Assembly: GCA_028700795.1 (NCBI GenBank)
Contig: JAQVRY010000015.1
Coordinates: forward strand, 1 to 23,290
DNA: 23,290 nucleotides
Reading direction: 5' to 3'
From: Tissierellia bacterium
GTDB lineage: Bacteria; Bacillota; Clostridia; Tissierellales; Sedimentibacteraceae
Below, piece by piece: positions 1-7,525 of this stretch (within the stretch, counting starts at the first letter, position 1; each line of letters begins with the position of its first letter). The notes beneath the pieces were generated by a model that worked only from the letters and a program-made list of their open reading frames with translations, made no database searches and was not told where the DNA came from. The position numbers were made by a program, and so were the translations under genes.

Positions 1-569
1 AATGCATGGGCTGCTGAGCCGATTCCGATTCCCTTTGCAATATTATTCTTTATTTTGCCCCGGTTAATTACTGCAGGGGCAAAAGCTGCACCGATTAAAC
101 CGGTAAGAACTACAGCTAAAATAGTTATAGATTCATTTCCTCCCAACATCTTAGTTGATTCAACAGCCATGGGAGTTGTAATTGATTTAGATAACAGCGA
201 CAAAAATATTATTTCATCAACTCCAAATAATTTACATAAAACTGTTATCGATGCAAATGTAGTGATTATGCTGGCTATTACTCCACCTATTATAGGAATA
301 AAGTTTTTCATTAATTCATGTCTGTTTTTATAAAGTGGTACTGCAAGAACTACAACAATAGGGCCTAAAGCCGATATTAATATTCTTCCCCCCTTGTAAT
401 AATCAGAATAGGAAAAATTAAATATTTTTAAAAAAATTATAATGATTATTGCAGTCATAAGTATTGGATTCATAAATGCAATCTTAAATTTATTATTTAT
501 AAAAAGGCTGAATTTAAAAACAATAATTGTAAGCAATATAAACGAAAGTGTCATAAATATATTAATCAT
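1..569 (-). CDS. lrgB: LrgB/CidB family membrane protein, partial (C-terminus outside window)
   Basis: The minus strand reads open from an ATG at 569 to the left edge, 189 codons, so the C-terminus is missing. The start has a good site (AAGGAG, 7 nt upstream) and overlaps the end of lrgA by 8 bp, which implies translational coupling. The protein is very hydrophobic. It carries the family's conserved stretch MAVESTKMLGGNESIT, then VVLTGLIGAAFAP and, at the window edge, GIGIGSAAHA, the best-conserved part of LrgB. In the family, LrgB works with the holin-like LrgA in the cytoplasmic membrane and is linked to murein hydrolase control, cell lysis and, in some species, export of small carboxylates such as pyruvate. 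The function here is inferred from family and pairing with lrgA. Confidence 0.9.
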   Translation of the reverse strand, partial: MINIFMTLSFILLTIIVFKFSLFINNKFKIAFMNPILMTAIIIIIFLKIFNFSYSDYYKGGRILISALGPIVVVLAVPLYKNRHELMKNFIPIIGGVIASIITTFASITVLCKLFGVDEIIFLSLLSKSITTPMAVESTKMLGGNESITILAVVLTGLIGAAFAPAVINRGKIKNNIAKGIGIGSAAHA

Positions 570-939
570 GGCTTTTCTCCTTGTAGGAAATCAATACATC
601 AGTAACCTTGCAGGATACATACATTACAAGTATGCAAGATATAACTAAAATAATAAATATTTGAACAATGCTGCCTTGAATAAGCTTATATGATTCCATA
701 ATTCCTACCGATAAGGGTACAAAGAAAAACCCCATGTATTTAAGCATGAAACTTGATGTTTCTTCAATCATTGAAAGCTTTAGAATATTGGTAGTCAATA
801 ATATCAATAGTATAACCATACCTATTATATTACCGGGAATAACAATTATATGAGAAATTAAATTGCTTAAAAGGTTTCCCACCCAATATATTGCATAAAT
901 TATTGCTATTTGAATAATTATTTTAATTATTTTTTTCAT
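562..939 (-). CDS. lrgA: LrgA/CidA family holin-like protein
   Basis: This encodes 125 residues with about four hydrophobic helices, the usual size for CidA/LrgA proteins. The family-like segments are PGNIIGMVILLILL near residues 35-50 and SFMLKYMGFFFVPLSVGIM near 65-85. I chose the ATG at 939 over one 21 bases upstream because GGAGG lies 6 nt before it. It is the first gene of a two-gene operon with lrgB, with overlapping ends. A plausible sigma-A promoter lies directly upstream (959-986). Family members form membrane oligomers that affect murein hydrolase activity and lysis or metabolite transport. The charged C-terminal tail (SYKEKSHD) probably faces the cytoplasm. No LytSR-type regulator gene is visible in the window. 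Confidence 0.9.
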   Translation of the reverse strand: MKKIIKIIIQIAIIYAIYWVGNLLSNLISHIIVIPGNIIGMVILLILLTTNILKLSMIEETSSFMLKYMGFFFVPLSVGIMESYKLIQGSIVQIFIILVISCILVMYVSCKVTDVLISYKEKSHD

Positions 940-958
940 TCTTACCTCCGCACATAAC

Positions 959-986
959 ATTATATATGAAAGTTACCATAAATCAA
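959..986 (-). promoter_or_regulatory. Candidate sigma-A promoter of lrgAB
   Basis: On the minus strand TTGATT (986-981) is followed after 16 nt by TATAAT (964-959). The predicted transcript would start near 952, only about 13 nt before the lrgA start, just enough to include the GGAGG site. The match is good but the leader is short, so a different start point is possible. Confidence 0.5.
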
Positions 987-1003
987 TACCTTTTTCATTC
1001 CTG

Positions 1004-1015
1004 ATTCTTAAGAAT
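1004..1015. promoter_or_regulatory. Perfect 12-bp palindrome upstream of lrgAB (possible operator)
   Basis: ATTCTTAAGAAT is a perfect palindrome centred about 57 bp upstream of the predicted lrgA transcription start and about 145 bp before the htrA start. Its position suits an activator or operator site for lrgAB. It does not look like the known LytR direct repeat. The assignment rests on symmetry and position alone. Confidence 0.35.
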
Positions 1016-1155
1016 GCCTTGTATATGACACCTCCGCTGCAGGGGTTAGAACTTTTTTAATTTATTTATTAACTTAAGTTTCAATAAAGAAAAGAGGGAT
1101 ATAATTATATTATAATAAATATATGAAAATAAAGTAAATAAAGGAGCGATGAATA

Positions 1156-2409
1156 ATGGATTATGATCAAAATTTAAATGATAATTTAGAAAATGATAAC
1201 CAAGATAATAATGAAAATGATAATATGTCAAATGAATACGGTGATATTAATTTTGTCATGAGCAAACCTATAATAAAACCTAAAAAGCGAAGAAAAAAGT
1301 CTATTATGGGTTACATTGCCCTTACATTGGTGGCTGCAATAATCGGAGGTTTATCAGGAAGTTATATAACAGCATACAAGTTTAACGATTTGGCTCAAGA
1401 AGAGGCAGCTAAGTCAGCAATAAATGCCCAGGAGGTTAATATAAATCTAACCGATGATGTTTATTTTGCAGCAGCAGTTGCAGAAAAATCCCAAAAGACC
1501 GTTGTGGGAATAACCACTGAAACAGAAAGACAGGTTAATACATTTTGGGGTCCTCAAATGAGAACCGAGCAAAGTATGGGCTCCGGGTTTATTGTAAACA
1601 CAAAGGGATATATTTTAACAAATTCACATGTTATAGGTGATGGGCAATATAAAAATATCACAGTGTCCTTAATTGACGGTACAAAGGAAATCGGCCAAGT
1701 ATTGTGGTATGATACTACACTTGACTTGGCAGTAGTAAAAATAAACAAGACAGGTCTTCCGGTGGCTGAGTTGGGAGATTCCGATGAATTAATGGTTGGA
1801 GAGCCTGCAGTAGCAATTGGTAATCCAATGACCTTAGATTTGGAAAGAACAGTAACTCAAGGTATTATAAGCGGCCTCAACAGGTCAATTGTTTTTGATA
1901 ACGGAACTGTTATTGAGCCACTTATACAAACTGATGCTTCAATAAATTCAGGTAACAGCGGAGGTCCTTTATTTAATGCCGAAGGACAGGTAATAGGAAT
2001 AAACACGGCTAAAATGATGACAGCAGAAGGTTTGGGCTTTGCAATACCTATTAATACCGCCAAACCCATAGTGGAACAAATAATAAACGAAGGGTCATTT
2101 TCATCAGTATATGTTGGAATCAGCGGCATAGCAGTTGAAACTTATGAAAGGGGTTACAACATAGATTTAATAGCAGATTATGGAGTTGTTATTATTGAAA
2201 CCGTTAGTAACTCTCCAGCGTCTGAAGCAGGGCTGCAGCCAAATGATGTTATAACTGCTATTGATGGTCATAAAATTGAAGACATGGAAGGTTTAAAAAG
2301 AAGACTATATAATTATAAAGATGGAGATAAGTCGGAATTTACAATTTTGAGAAATGGAAATGAGCTAATACTCACCGTAAATTTAAAAAATAAACCAGGA
2401 GATTTTTAG
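1156..2409 (+). CDS. htrA: Membrane-anchored HtrA/DegP-type serine protease with one PDZ domain
   Basis: This encodes 417 residues. Residues 1-31 are an Asn/Asp-rich cytoplasmic tail and 40-48 a basic stop-transfer-like patch (KPKKRRKK). Residues 49-72 form a single transmembrane helix, placing the rest outside the membrane. The trypsin-like domain has the full triad: His158 (TNSHVI), Asp190 (TLDLAVV) and Ser268 (GNSGGP). One PDZ domain spans roughly 319-412 (SPASEAGLQPNDVI). This layout matches the HtrA/HtrB/YyxA proteins of Gram-positive bacteria, which degrade misfolded proteins at the cell surface. AAGGAG lies 9 nt before the ATG. TATAAT-like boxes at 1100-1105 and 1111-1116 could be its promoter, but no clear -35 is seen. 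It is transcribed alone, away from lrgAB, and is followed by a terminator. Which HtrA paralogue it is cannot be decided here. Confidence 0.93.
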   Translation: MDYDQNLNDNLENDNQDNNENDNMSNEYGDINFVMSKPIIKPKKRRKKSIMGYIALTLVAAIIGGLSGSYITAYKFNDLAQEEAAKSAINAQEVNINLTDDVYFAAAVAEKSQKTVVGITTETERQVNTFWGPQMRTEQSMGSGFIVNTKGYILTNSHVIGDGQYKNITVSLIDGTKEIGQVLWYDTTLDLAVVKINKTGLPVAELGDSDELMVGEPAVAIGNPMTLDLERTVTQGIISGLNRSIVFDNGTVIEPLIQTDASINSGNSGGPLFNAEGQVIGINTAKMMTAEGLGFAIPINTAKPIVEQIINEGSFSSVYVGISGIAVETYERGYNIDLIADYGVVIIETVSNSPASEAGLQPNDVITAIDGHKIEDMEGLKRRLYNYKDGDKSEFTILRNGNELILTVNLKNKPGDF

Positions 2410-2479
2410 GAAAGTGTAAAAGTACTCTGGCTTATAGGGTTAAGTCCTATTTGATAAAATGTCTATATTAAATAAAAGA

Positions 2480-2510
2480 ATACAGGAGGTTTTCTCCTGT
2501 ATTTTTATAT
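2480..2510. terminator. Bidirectional intrinsic terminator between htrA and atoA
   Basis: The 9-bp perfect stem ATACAGGAG/CTCCTGTAT (2480-2488 and 2494-2502) has a GTTTT loop. It is followed by TTTTATAT on the plus strand and by a T-rich run on the minus strand (complement of AATAAAAGA). It sits between two convergent operons and can end transcription of both. Confidence 0.85.
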
Positions 2511-2530
2511 ACTTATATAGATAAAGAATT

Positions 2531-3193
2531 TTAATTTAAATATTCTGTTCCAAAGCGTTTCAAGTTTGGTGAAATGATTAAATTTGCTTCTGTTGCAGCA
2601 ATAACATCTTCAATAGTTGCTGTAGGTCCCAATTCTTCAAGAACCAAGCCATCTTTTGTCACTCTAATGAGAGCCATCTCCGTTACTATAATATCGACCT
2701 GTTCCTTAGCTGTCAAAGGAAGAGTGCATTGTTTCAATATTTTTGGTTTTCCTTTTTGAGTGTGGACCATTGAAATTATAACTATTTTCGCACCAACAAC
2801 CAAGTCCATTGCACCGCCCATGCCGGGAACCATTTTGCCTGGTATTTTCCAGTTTGCAAGATTTCCTTTTTCATCAACTTCCATTGCCCCCAGTACTGTA
2901 GCATCAACATGTCCGCCTCTGATAATGCTAAATGATGTAGCACTATCAAAGAACATTCCTCCGGGTACTATTGAAGAAGGCATCCCGCCTGCATTTACAA
3001 GCTCCCAATCTTCTTGTCCTTCAGCAGGAACAGGACCTAATCCCAAAAATCCGTTTTCTGAATGGAATGTTATATCTACACCTTCCGGTATATGATTTGC
3101 AACCATGGTAGGTAGACCTATGCCTAAATTTACAACATTACCGTGACTTAATAATTCAGCCACTCTTTTTGCTATAACTATCTTTGGATCCAT
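2531..3193 (-). CDS. atoA: Acetoacetate/butyrate CoA-transferase, beta subunit
   Basis: The product is 220 residues, the usual length of the 3-oxoacid CoA-transferase B subunit. Near residues 45-60 it has the HSENGFLGLGP stretch; the Glu in SENG is the family's catalytic residue that forms the glutamyl-CoA thioester. NAGGMPSSIVPGG and the GKMVPGMGGAMDLV loop are also typical. With the alpha subunit it moves CoA from butyryl-CoA to acetoacetate. In lysine fermentation this gives butyrate and acetoacetyl-CoA, which thiolase then cleaves. The start overlaps the alpha-subunit stop as TAATG, a sign of coupling. It is the last gene of thlA-atoD-atoA. Substrate choice (acetoacetate rather than succinate or acetate) is inferred from the neighbouring thiolase and lysine genes. 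Confidence 0.93.
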   Translation of the reverse strand: MDPKIVIAKRVAELLSHGNVVNLGIGLPTMVANHIPEGVDITFHSENGFLGLGPVPAEGQEDWELVNAGGMPSSIVPGGMFFDSATSFSIIRGGHVDATVLGAMEVDEKGNLANWKIPGKMVPGMGGAMDLVVGAKIVIISMVHTQKGKPKILKQCTLPLTAKEQVDIIVTEMALIRVTKDGLVLEELGPTATIEDVIAATEANLIISPNLKRFGTEYLN

Positions 3194-3849
3194 TATTTGT
3201 CACCTCCAACAATATAATCAACAAATATACCTGAACACATAACATGTTCCGGATCTATTTCTCCTACTTCAACTATTTTATCGGCTTCAACAATAACTAA
3301 ATCTGCTGCTGTTGCCATTATAGGGTTGAAATTTTTCATTGTTTTTTTGAATATTAGATTACCTTTTTTATCGGCTGTGGAAGCTCTTAATAATGCTACA
3401 TCCGCTTTCAAAGGGGTTTCAAAAATATATTCTTTGCCGTCTATTACTTTGTGCTCTTTTCCTTCAGCTGCTTCAGTTCCTACACCTGTGGGTGTATAGA
3501 AACCACCAAGACCGTTTCCCCCACATCTAACTTTTTCTGCGAGGGTTCCTTGGGGAGTAAGAACAACTTCTGTTTCTCCTGAATTCATTTGATTTGCTGT
3601 TTCAGGATTAGTACCCACATGTGATGCAATTATTTTTTTAAATTGCTTATTAACAACCATTTTTCCCACTCCCTTATCGGGAAAACCGGTGTCATTGCAA
3701 ATAAGGGTAAGGTTTTTGACATTTTTTTCTACCAATGCATCTATTATAGTTTCCGGAGTTCCATTAGCTAAAAATCCTCCTACCATAACAGTCATGCCAT
3801 CTTTAACCATATCCGCCGCTTCTGTGATTGAAATTATTTTATTTATCAA
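3193..3849 (-). CDS. atoD: Acetoacetate/butyrate CoA-transferase, alpha subunit
   Basis: This is the A subunit of the CoA-transferase, about 218 residues. It has the N-terminal VKDGMTVMVGGFLANGTPE glycine-rich loop and RCGGNGLGGFYTPTGVGTE, both typical. I chose a TTG start at 3849: AAAGGA lies 8 nt before it, and the protein then begins MINKIISITEAADMV like other AtoD proteins. An in-frame ATG at 3858 touches the ribosome binding site with no spacing and is less likely. It is coupled to atoA by a 1-base stop/start overlap. It is separated from thlA upstream by 108-117 bp that contain a REP-like repeat but no evident promoter or terminator, so co-transcription with thlA is likely. Confidence 0.92.
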   Translation of the reverse strand: MINKIISITEAADMVKDGMTVMVGGFLANGTPETIIDALVEKNVKNLTLICNDTGFPDKGVGKMVVNKQFKKIIASHVGTNPETANQMNSGETEVVLTPQGTLAEKVRCGGNGLGGFYTPTGVGTEAAEGKEHKVIDGKEYIFETPLKADVALLRASTADKKGNLIFKKTMKNFNPIMATAADLVIVEADKIVEVGEIDPEHVMCSGIFVDYIVGGDK

Positions 3850-3905
3850 TAATATCATCCTTTCTAATTATAGTGTGATTATAACCCATTAAGTATTTTG
3901 TAATT

Positions 3906-3935
3906 GTTATGATCCTTCGCTACGTTCAAAATAAC
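3906..3935 (-). repeat. REP-like dispersed palindromic repeat, copy 1
   Basis: Read on the minus strand this 30-bp element is GTTATTTTGAACGTAGCGAA followed by GGATCATAAC. It shares its core GAACGNAGYGAAGRATC with elements at 17541-17609 and 20276-20313, and its ends (GTTAT/ATAAC) are inverted. It lies in the thlA-atoD gap. It resembles the short 'GTCATYCTGARCG...GAAGRATC' intergenic repeats common in many bacterial genomes. Confidence 0.65.
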
Positions 3936-3966
3936 CGAAAGAAATATATGGGCTAAAATTAATTTA

Positions 3967-5145
3967 CTATCTTTGAACCAATAATGATGTACCCATGCCT
4001 CCGCCTATACACAAAGTTGCAAGACCTTTTTTAACATCTCTTTTTTGCATTTCGTATATAAGAGTAATAAGTATTCTTGCTCCGGATGCTCCAATCGGGT
4101 GTCCTAAAGCTATTGCTCCACCGTTAACATTCGTAATTTCAGGATTTAATCCTAATTCATGAACAACTGCAAGCGCCTGTGCAGCAAAAGCTTCATTTGC
4201 TTCAACAAGTTCTAAGTCATCAATTGTCCAGCCTGCATTTGCCAATGCTTTTTTAGTTGCAGGAATAGGTCCTAAACCCATAACCTTGGGGTCAACTCCT
4301 GCCGAGCCATAACCGACTATTTCACACATATATTTCAATCCAAGCTCATCTGCTTTTTCCTTGCTCATAATAATTAAAGCTGCTGCACTGTCATTTATTC
4401 CGGATGCATTTCCTGCTGTTACCGTTCCGTCTTTTTTAAATGCAGGTTTCAGTTTTGACATTTTTTCTACTGTCGAGCCATGTCTCGGGTATTCATCCGT
4501 ATCAATTACTACAGGGTCACCTTTTCTTTGAGGAATTGTAACAGGTACTATTTCATCTGCAAATTTTCCTGATTTCTGGGCTTCTTCTGCTCTATTCTGG
4601 CTTTGCGCCGCAAATTTGTCCTGTTCTTCTCTTGTAATTCCATACTGCTCTGCTACATTTTCAGCTGTTATCCCCATATGATAATCATTGTAAACATCCC
4701 ATAAACCGTCATTCACCATGTAATCTGTGACTTTACCATCGCCCATTCTATGTCCCCATCTGGCTTTTGGTAATAGATACGGAGCATTAGTCATGCTTTC
4801 TGTACCACCACATAAAATAATGTCACATTGACCGCTTTCAACAAACTGAGCCGCCATACTTACTGCTCTTAAACCTGAGCCGCACACCATATTAATTGTT
4901 AATGCTGGAGTTTCAATAGGAATGCCTGCTCCTAAACTTACTTGTCTTGCAACATTTTGCCCTAAACCTGCCCCTAATACGTTGCCTAAATAAACTTCTT
5001 CAACCATTGATGGCTCTATGCCAGCCCTTTTAATGGCTTCTTTTGCTGCGACTATTCCTAAATCCACAGCAGATAGTGAAGCAAAAGCACCTCCAAAAGA
5101 TCCTATTGGTGTTCTTGCTGCTGAAACAATTACTGCTTTTTTCAT
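3967..5145 (-). CDS. thlA: Acetyl-CoA C-acetyltransferase (thiolase)
   Basis: The product is 392 residues, full length for a biosynthetic/degradative thiolase. The nucleophile is Cys88 (NMVCGSGLRAV). The His349 loop reads GGAIALGHPIGASGAR, and the second active-site cysteine is Cys379 (LCIGGGMGTS). It interconverts two acetyl-CoA with acetoacetyl-CoA plus CoA. Next to atoDA its likely job is cleavage of acetoacetyl-CoA produced during lysine breakdown, though it may also serve butyrate formation. The start has AGGAGG just upstream. A -24/-12 sigma-54 promoter lies about 70 bp before the start and a sigma-54 activator is encoded divergently, so I infer that thlA-atoD-atoA is activated by that regulator. 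Confidence 0.96.
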   Translation of the reverse strand: MKKAVIVSAARTPIGSFGGAFASLSAVDLGIVAAKEAIKRAGIEPSMVEEVYLGNVLGAGLGQNVARQVSLGAGIPIETPALTINMVCGSGLRAVSMAAQFVESGQCDIILCGGTESMTNAPYLLPKARWGHRMGDGKVTDYMVNDGLWDVYNDYHMGITAENVAEQYGITREEQDKFAAQSQNRAEEAQKSGKFADEIVPVTIPQRKGDPVVIDTDEYPRHGSTVEKMSKLKPAFKKDGTVTAGNASGINDSAAALIIMSKEKADELGLKYMCEIVGYGSAGVDPKVMGLGPIPATKKALANAGWTIDDLELVEANEAFAAQALAVVHELGLNPEITNVNGGAIALGHPIGASGARILITLIYEMQKRDVKKGLATLCIGGGMGTSLLVQR

Positions 5146-5216
5146 GATTTCCTCCTAAATTTTTATTTCTAATTGCATTATGATGATGATTAGTTTATTT
5201 GCTATAAAATAACATT

Positions 5217-5232
5217 GCATTTTTCATGCCAA
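5217..5232 (-). promoter_or_regulatory. Sigma-54 (-24/-12) promoter of thlA-atoDA
   Basis: The minus strand reads TTGGCATGAAAAATGC. The GG and GC pairs are exactly 12 nt apart, as in the consensus TGGCAC-N5-TTGCW. With GC at 5218-5217, transcription would start near 5205, about 60 nt before the thlA ATG. The divergent PAS-AAA+-Fis activator supports the call. Confidence 0.82.
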
Positions 5233-5292
5233 CATTATCGCATAATTTTTGTTGGAACTTTAACAAGCCTGCTCAAGTTATACCTTAGAAAT

Positions 5293-5310
5293 ATGCAAGA
5301 ATGCATATGA
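5293..5310. promoter_or_regulatory. Candidate upstream activator site for the thlA sigma-54 promoter
   Basis: ATATGCA-AGAA-TGCATAT has perfect 7-bp inverted arms. Its centre is about 96 bp upstream of the predicted thlA start, the usual distance for a sigma-54 activator site. More TGCATA-type half-sites follow at about 5325-5350. The arms resemble those of the 5404-5422 dyad, so one protein may bind both. Confidence 0.5.
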
Positions 5311-5403
5311 CACAATAAAATTATTGCATAATTGCATATTAGCATATATAATAATATATAACAATAGAAACCTATTAAGTATGAATTTTAAAATCTGTAA
5401 GTG

Positions 5404-5422
5404 ATATGAATTGGGTTCATAT
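5404..5422. promoter_or_regulatory. Candidate autoregulatory operator of the sigma-54 activator gene
   Basis: ATATGAA-TTGGG-TTCATAT has 7-bp inverted arms and runs into the first base of the -35 box TTGACG (5422-5427) of the activator's likely promoter. A protein bound here would block that promoter. The arms match the 5293-5310 dyad at 6 of 7 positions, suggesting autorepression by the same activator. Confidence 0.45.
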
Positions 5423-5449
5423 TGACGAATAGACTTTTTAGACTATATA
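5422..5449 (+). promoter_or_regulatory. Candidate sigma-A promoter of the PAS sigma-54 activator
   Basis: TTGACG (5422-5427) and TATATA (5444-5449) are 16 nt apart, about 45 nt before the gene start at 5495. The -35 is near consensus; the -10 lies in a run of AT repeats and is less certain. Confidence 0.5.
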
Positions 5450-5494
5450 GATAATAAAGTAAATAACAATTCATAAAAAGAAAGAGGATGAAAA

Positions 5495-7165
5495 ATGTCA
5501 TCGACTAAAAATAATTTAGACTTAGGTTTTATTATAACTGACGACAAATTCAATGTTCTATTTTGCAATGAATATTTTAAAACAAATATAATTAAGGCTG
5601 ACATACTTAATAAAAAAATAACAATGTTTTTTCAAGATATTAATGTCGATATGAATAAGAATCTTTATTCTGTTAAATACAAAGATAATTCCGTATATTA
5701 TGTTATCCATAACAATTTCAAAATATACAGCCACGCATTATATAGTTTTTTCTTTTATGATTTTACTATAGGAAGTGAACTTCAAAAACAAATTGCACGA
5801 CTTAACTCTCAGCAATACTTATATAACGAAATGCTCAACAAATTAAAAGATGGAATTTATATTACAGATGGATTAGGAAAAACTATATTTGTTAATGATG
5901 CGTTCTTAAATTTGTCGGGGCTTACAAGAGAACAAATTATCGGTAATACTGTTTACGATTTGAGAAGAAGTGACATACTGCCCAATTCATGCTGTGCAAA
6001 GGTTATAGAAACTTTAGGACCGGTATCAACCATAAACCATTACTACAAAGGGCAGCGGTGCTTGGTTTCAGGCTCACCTATTTTTGATGAAACCGGCAAT
6101 CTGTCAAAGACAATTGCTGTTATCAGAGATGTGACTGAATTGGATGTGTTGATGAAAACTATTACAAAGGAAAAAAACTTATTTATTAAAAGTGATTACA
6201 ATGTAAAGACCGAGGCAGCACGTGATCCTGATGAAATTATAAATAATGTAAGAATGAAAAATATATACGAAAAAGCAAAGAAAATATCCAAAGTTGACAG
6301 TACGATTTTAATTTTAGGAGAAACCGGTGTAGGAAAGGACTTTATTGCTACATATATACATAGCATCAGCAATCGAAGCAAGGGTAAATTTATTAAAATA
6401 AACTGCGGTGCTGTACCTGAGCATTTATTGGAATCAGAGTTTTTTGGTTATGAAGAAGGAGCTTTTACCGGTGCCGTAAAAGGAGGAAAGAAAGGACTTT
6501 TTGAAGAAGCTAACAATGGAATACTGTACTTGGATGAAATAGGAGACATGCCTTATACTTTGCAGGTTAAGCTGTTAAGTGCAATTAATGACAAAATGTT
6601 TTATCGTATAGGAGGTATTAATCCCATTGAATTTAATGCACGTATAATTGCTGCAACAAATCATGATTTAAAGCAGCTTGTTGAAGAGAAAAAATTCAGA
6701 GCAGATTTATACTACCGTTTGAATGTTGTGACATTTGTAATACCTCCCTTACGAAACAGGAAGGAAGACATTATACCTTTATCTACTCAATTCCTTGAGT
6801 ATTATAATAATAAATACGGTAAAAACTGTTATATTACTTCAAGCTGTCTTCAGAGTTTTTTAATATACGAGTGGCCGGGTAACATCAGGGAATTGAAAAA
6901 CATAATTGAGCGTTTAGTATTAATGGCAGATGGAGCAGAAATTGGAACAGAGTTGTTCAAAGATAATTTGATTTTACCTGATAACACTGACTTGACGGAG
7001 CTGTTTATAACAGGCACAAAAACACTGAAAGAAAAAACAGAAGAATATGAAAAAGAAATTATCGAATCTACATTAGCTGTTTCAAAAAATATGAAGGAAG
7101 CAGCAATGAGATTAGGCATAGATATTTCAACATTGGTTAGAAAAAAGCAAAAATACAATTTGTGA
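5495..7165 (+). CDS. PAS-domain sigma-54-dependent transcriptional activator (probable regulator of thlA-atoDA)
   Basis: The product is 556 residues. Two PAS-like sensory regions lie at about 8-95 and 110-215 (the second includes KDGIYITDGLGKTIFVNDAF). A central AAA+ sigma-54 contact domain spans about 245-480, with Walker A GETGVGKD (275-282), an intact GAFTGA loop (322-327) and Walker B YLDE (345-348). A Fis-type helix-turn-helix ends the protein (MKEAAMRLGIDISTLVRKK). It lacks a response-regulator receiver domain, so it probably senses a small molecule or redox state through PAS. The start is supported by GAGGA 6-8 nt upstream. It is divergent from thlA-atoDA, which has a sigma-54 promoter, so that operon is the likely target. 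The ligand is unknown. It ends just before a repeat and a terminator and is transcribed alone. Confidence 0.9.
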   Translation: MSSTKNNLDLGFIITDDKFNVLFCNEYFKTNIIKADILNKKITMFFQDINVDMNKNLYSVKYKDNSVYYVIHNNFKIYSHALYSFFFYDFTIGSELQKQIARLNSQQYLYNEMLNKLKDGIYITDGLGKTIFVNDAFLNLSGLTREQIIGNTVYDLRRSDILPNSCCAKVIETLGPVSTINHYYKGQRCLVSGSPIFDETGNLSKTIAVIRDVTELDVLMKTITKEKNLFIKSDYNVKTEAARDPDEIINNVRMKNIYEKAKKISKVDSTILILGETGVGKDFIATYIHSISNRSKGKFIKINCGAVPEHLLESEFFGYEEGAFTGAVKGGKKGLFEEANNGILYLDEIGDMPYTLQVKLLSAINDKMFYRIGGINPIEFNARIIAATNHDLKQLVEEKKFRADLYYRLNVVTFVIPPLRNRKEDIIPLSTQFLEYYNNKYGKNCYITSSCLQSFLIYEWPGNIRELKNIIERLVLMADGAEIGTELFKDNLILPDNTDLTELFITGTKTLKEKTEEYEKEIIESTLAVSKNMKEAAMRLGIDISTLVRKKQKYNL

Positions 7166-7166
7166 T

Positions 7167-7203
7167 AAGGGGACGGGGGGTAGCGTCATCAAAATGACTC
7201 TAC
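7167..7203 (+). repeat. GGGGACGGGGG-type intergenic repeat, copy 1
   Basis: AAGGGGACGGGGGGTAGCGTCAT starts immediately after the activator stop and closely matches 12005-12027. Its distal part folds as GTAG-C-GTCAT-CAAA-ATGAC-T-CTAC (7180-7203), with one mismatch. The G-rich runs stand out in this AT-rich DNA, as expected of a dispersed repeat rather than unique sequence. Similar 'AGGGGACGG' repeats are common between genes in clostridia. Confidence 0.6.
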
Positions 7204-7208
7204 AAATT

Positions 7209-7257
7209 AAAGGAAACTGAAATAACATTACGGTGTTTGCGGTTTTCTTTTTTATTT
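7209..7257 (+). terminator. Probable intrinsic terminator after the sigma-54 activator
   Basis: AAAGGAAACTG (7209-7219) can pair over 11 positions, two of them G-U, with CGGTTTTCTTT (7240-7250), directly followed by TTTATTT. The 20-nt loop is long, so strength is uncertain, but it lies at the boundary between the activator and the spore cluster. Confidence 0.55.
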
Positions 7258-7258
7258 G

Positions 7259-7287
7259 GTATAAAAACTTAAAAAATGCAGATATTA
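7259..7287 (+). promoter_or_regulatory. Candidate forespore-type (sigma-F/sigma-G) promoter of the germination operon
   Basis: GTATA (7259-7263) fits the -35 of forespore sigma factors. It is followed after 17 nt by GATATTA, which matches 5 of 7 positions of the sigma-G -10. The overlapping GCAGATATTA (7278-7287) matches 9 of 10 positions of the sigma-F -10, but with a spacer 1-2 nt short. It lies 30 nt before the first gene. Known control of ger operons (sigma-G) and spoIIR (sigma-F) makes either plausible. Confidence 0.4.
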
Positions 7288-7316
7288 CTAATAGCTTATC
7301 CCATTAAGGAGGTAAT

Positions 7317-7517
7317 ATGTTTTTTATTAATAATTTAAAAAGAATAATAAACAATGATGTAATAATAGTTTTTTTAATTATCAGCTATATTTTAATATTT
7401 AGAACAAGCAAGGAGTTAAAAAGAAACAATTACCACAGAGACTATAAAATAGTGCGTTTTACAGGGATAATATACGGACTTTTAGCTATTGCCGCTGCCA
7501 CAGCAATATACATGTAG
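7317..7517 (+). CDS. Small two-helix membrane protein at the head of the germination operon
   Basis: The product is 66 residues, with an excellent start (AAGGAGG, 5 nt before ATG). It has two hydrophobic helices at about 14-28 (VIIVFLIISYILIF) and 47-65 (FTGIIYGLLAIAAATAIY), separated by a basic loop (RTSKELKRNNYHRDYK). Its stop is 8 bp before the germination A gene, so it belongs to the same operon. Small proteins of this size and position occur in clostridial ger operons (I recall the CLC_0170 family), and short two-helix 'D' subunits are known for some GerA-type receptors. Either fits. I cannot assign a function beyond a probable membrane partner of the receptor. Confidence 0.75.
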   Translation: MFFINNLKRIINNDVIIVFLIISYILIFRTSKELKRNNYHRDYKIVRFTGIIYGLLAIAAATAIYM

Positions 7518-7525
7518 GAGAGCTT

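Larger units (their letters stand above)
5146..5494. other. Regulatory region between thlA and the sigma-54 activator (349 bp, no gene)
   Basis: The stretch is very AT-rich and holds no credible gene. From the thlA side it contains a ribosome binding site, a minus-strand sigma-54 promoter (5217-5232), an 18-bp dyad (5293-5310) and a cluster of TGCATA-type repeats at about 5325-5350. Nearer the activator gene come a 19-bp dyad (5404-5422) and a plus-strand sigma-A-like promoter (5422-5449). The sub-features are listed separately. Confidence 0.7.

Noticed and set aside
55..648. Plus-strand reading frames at 55-333 and 442-648
   Set aside because: They lie antisense to lrgB/lrgA, whose minus-strand reading gives clear family signatures and proper ribosome binding sites.
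2574..3095. Plus-strand frames opposite atoA
   Set aside because: They are shadows of a conserved CoA-transferase gene and have no start signals of their own.
5325..5350. TGCATA repeats considered as a CRISPR-like or iteron array
   Set aside because: The units are only 6-8 bp, irregularly spaced, with no spacers. A cluster of transcription-factor half-sites is more likely.
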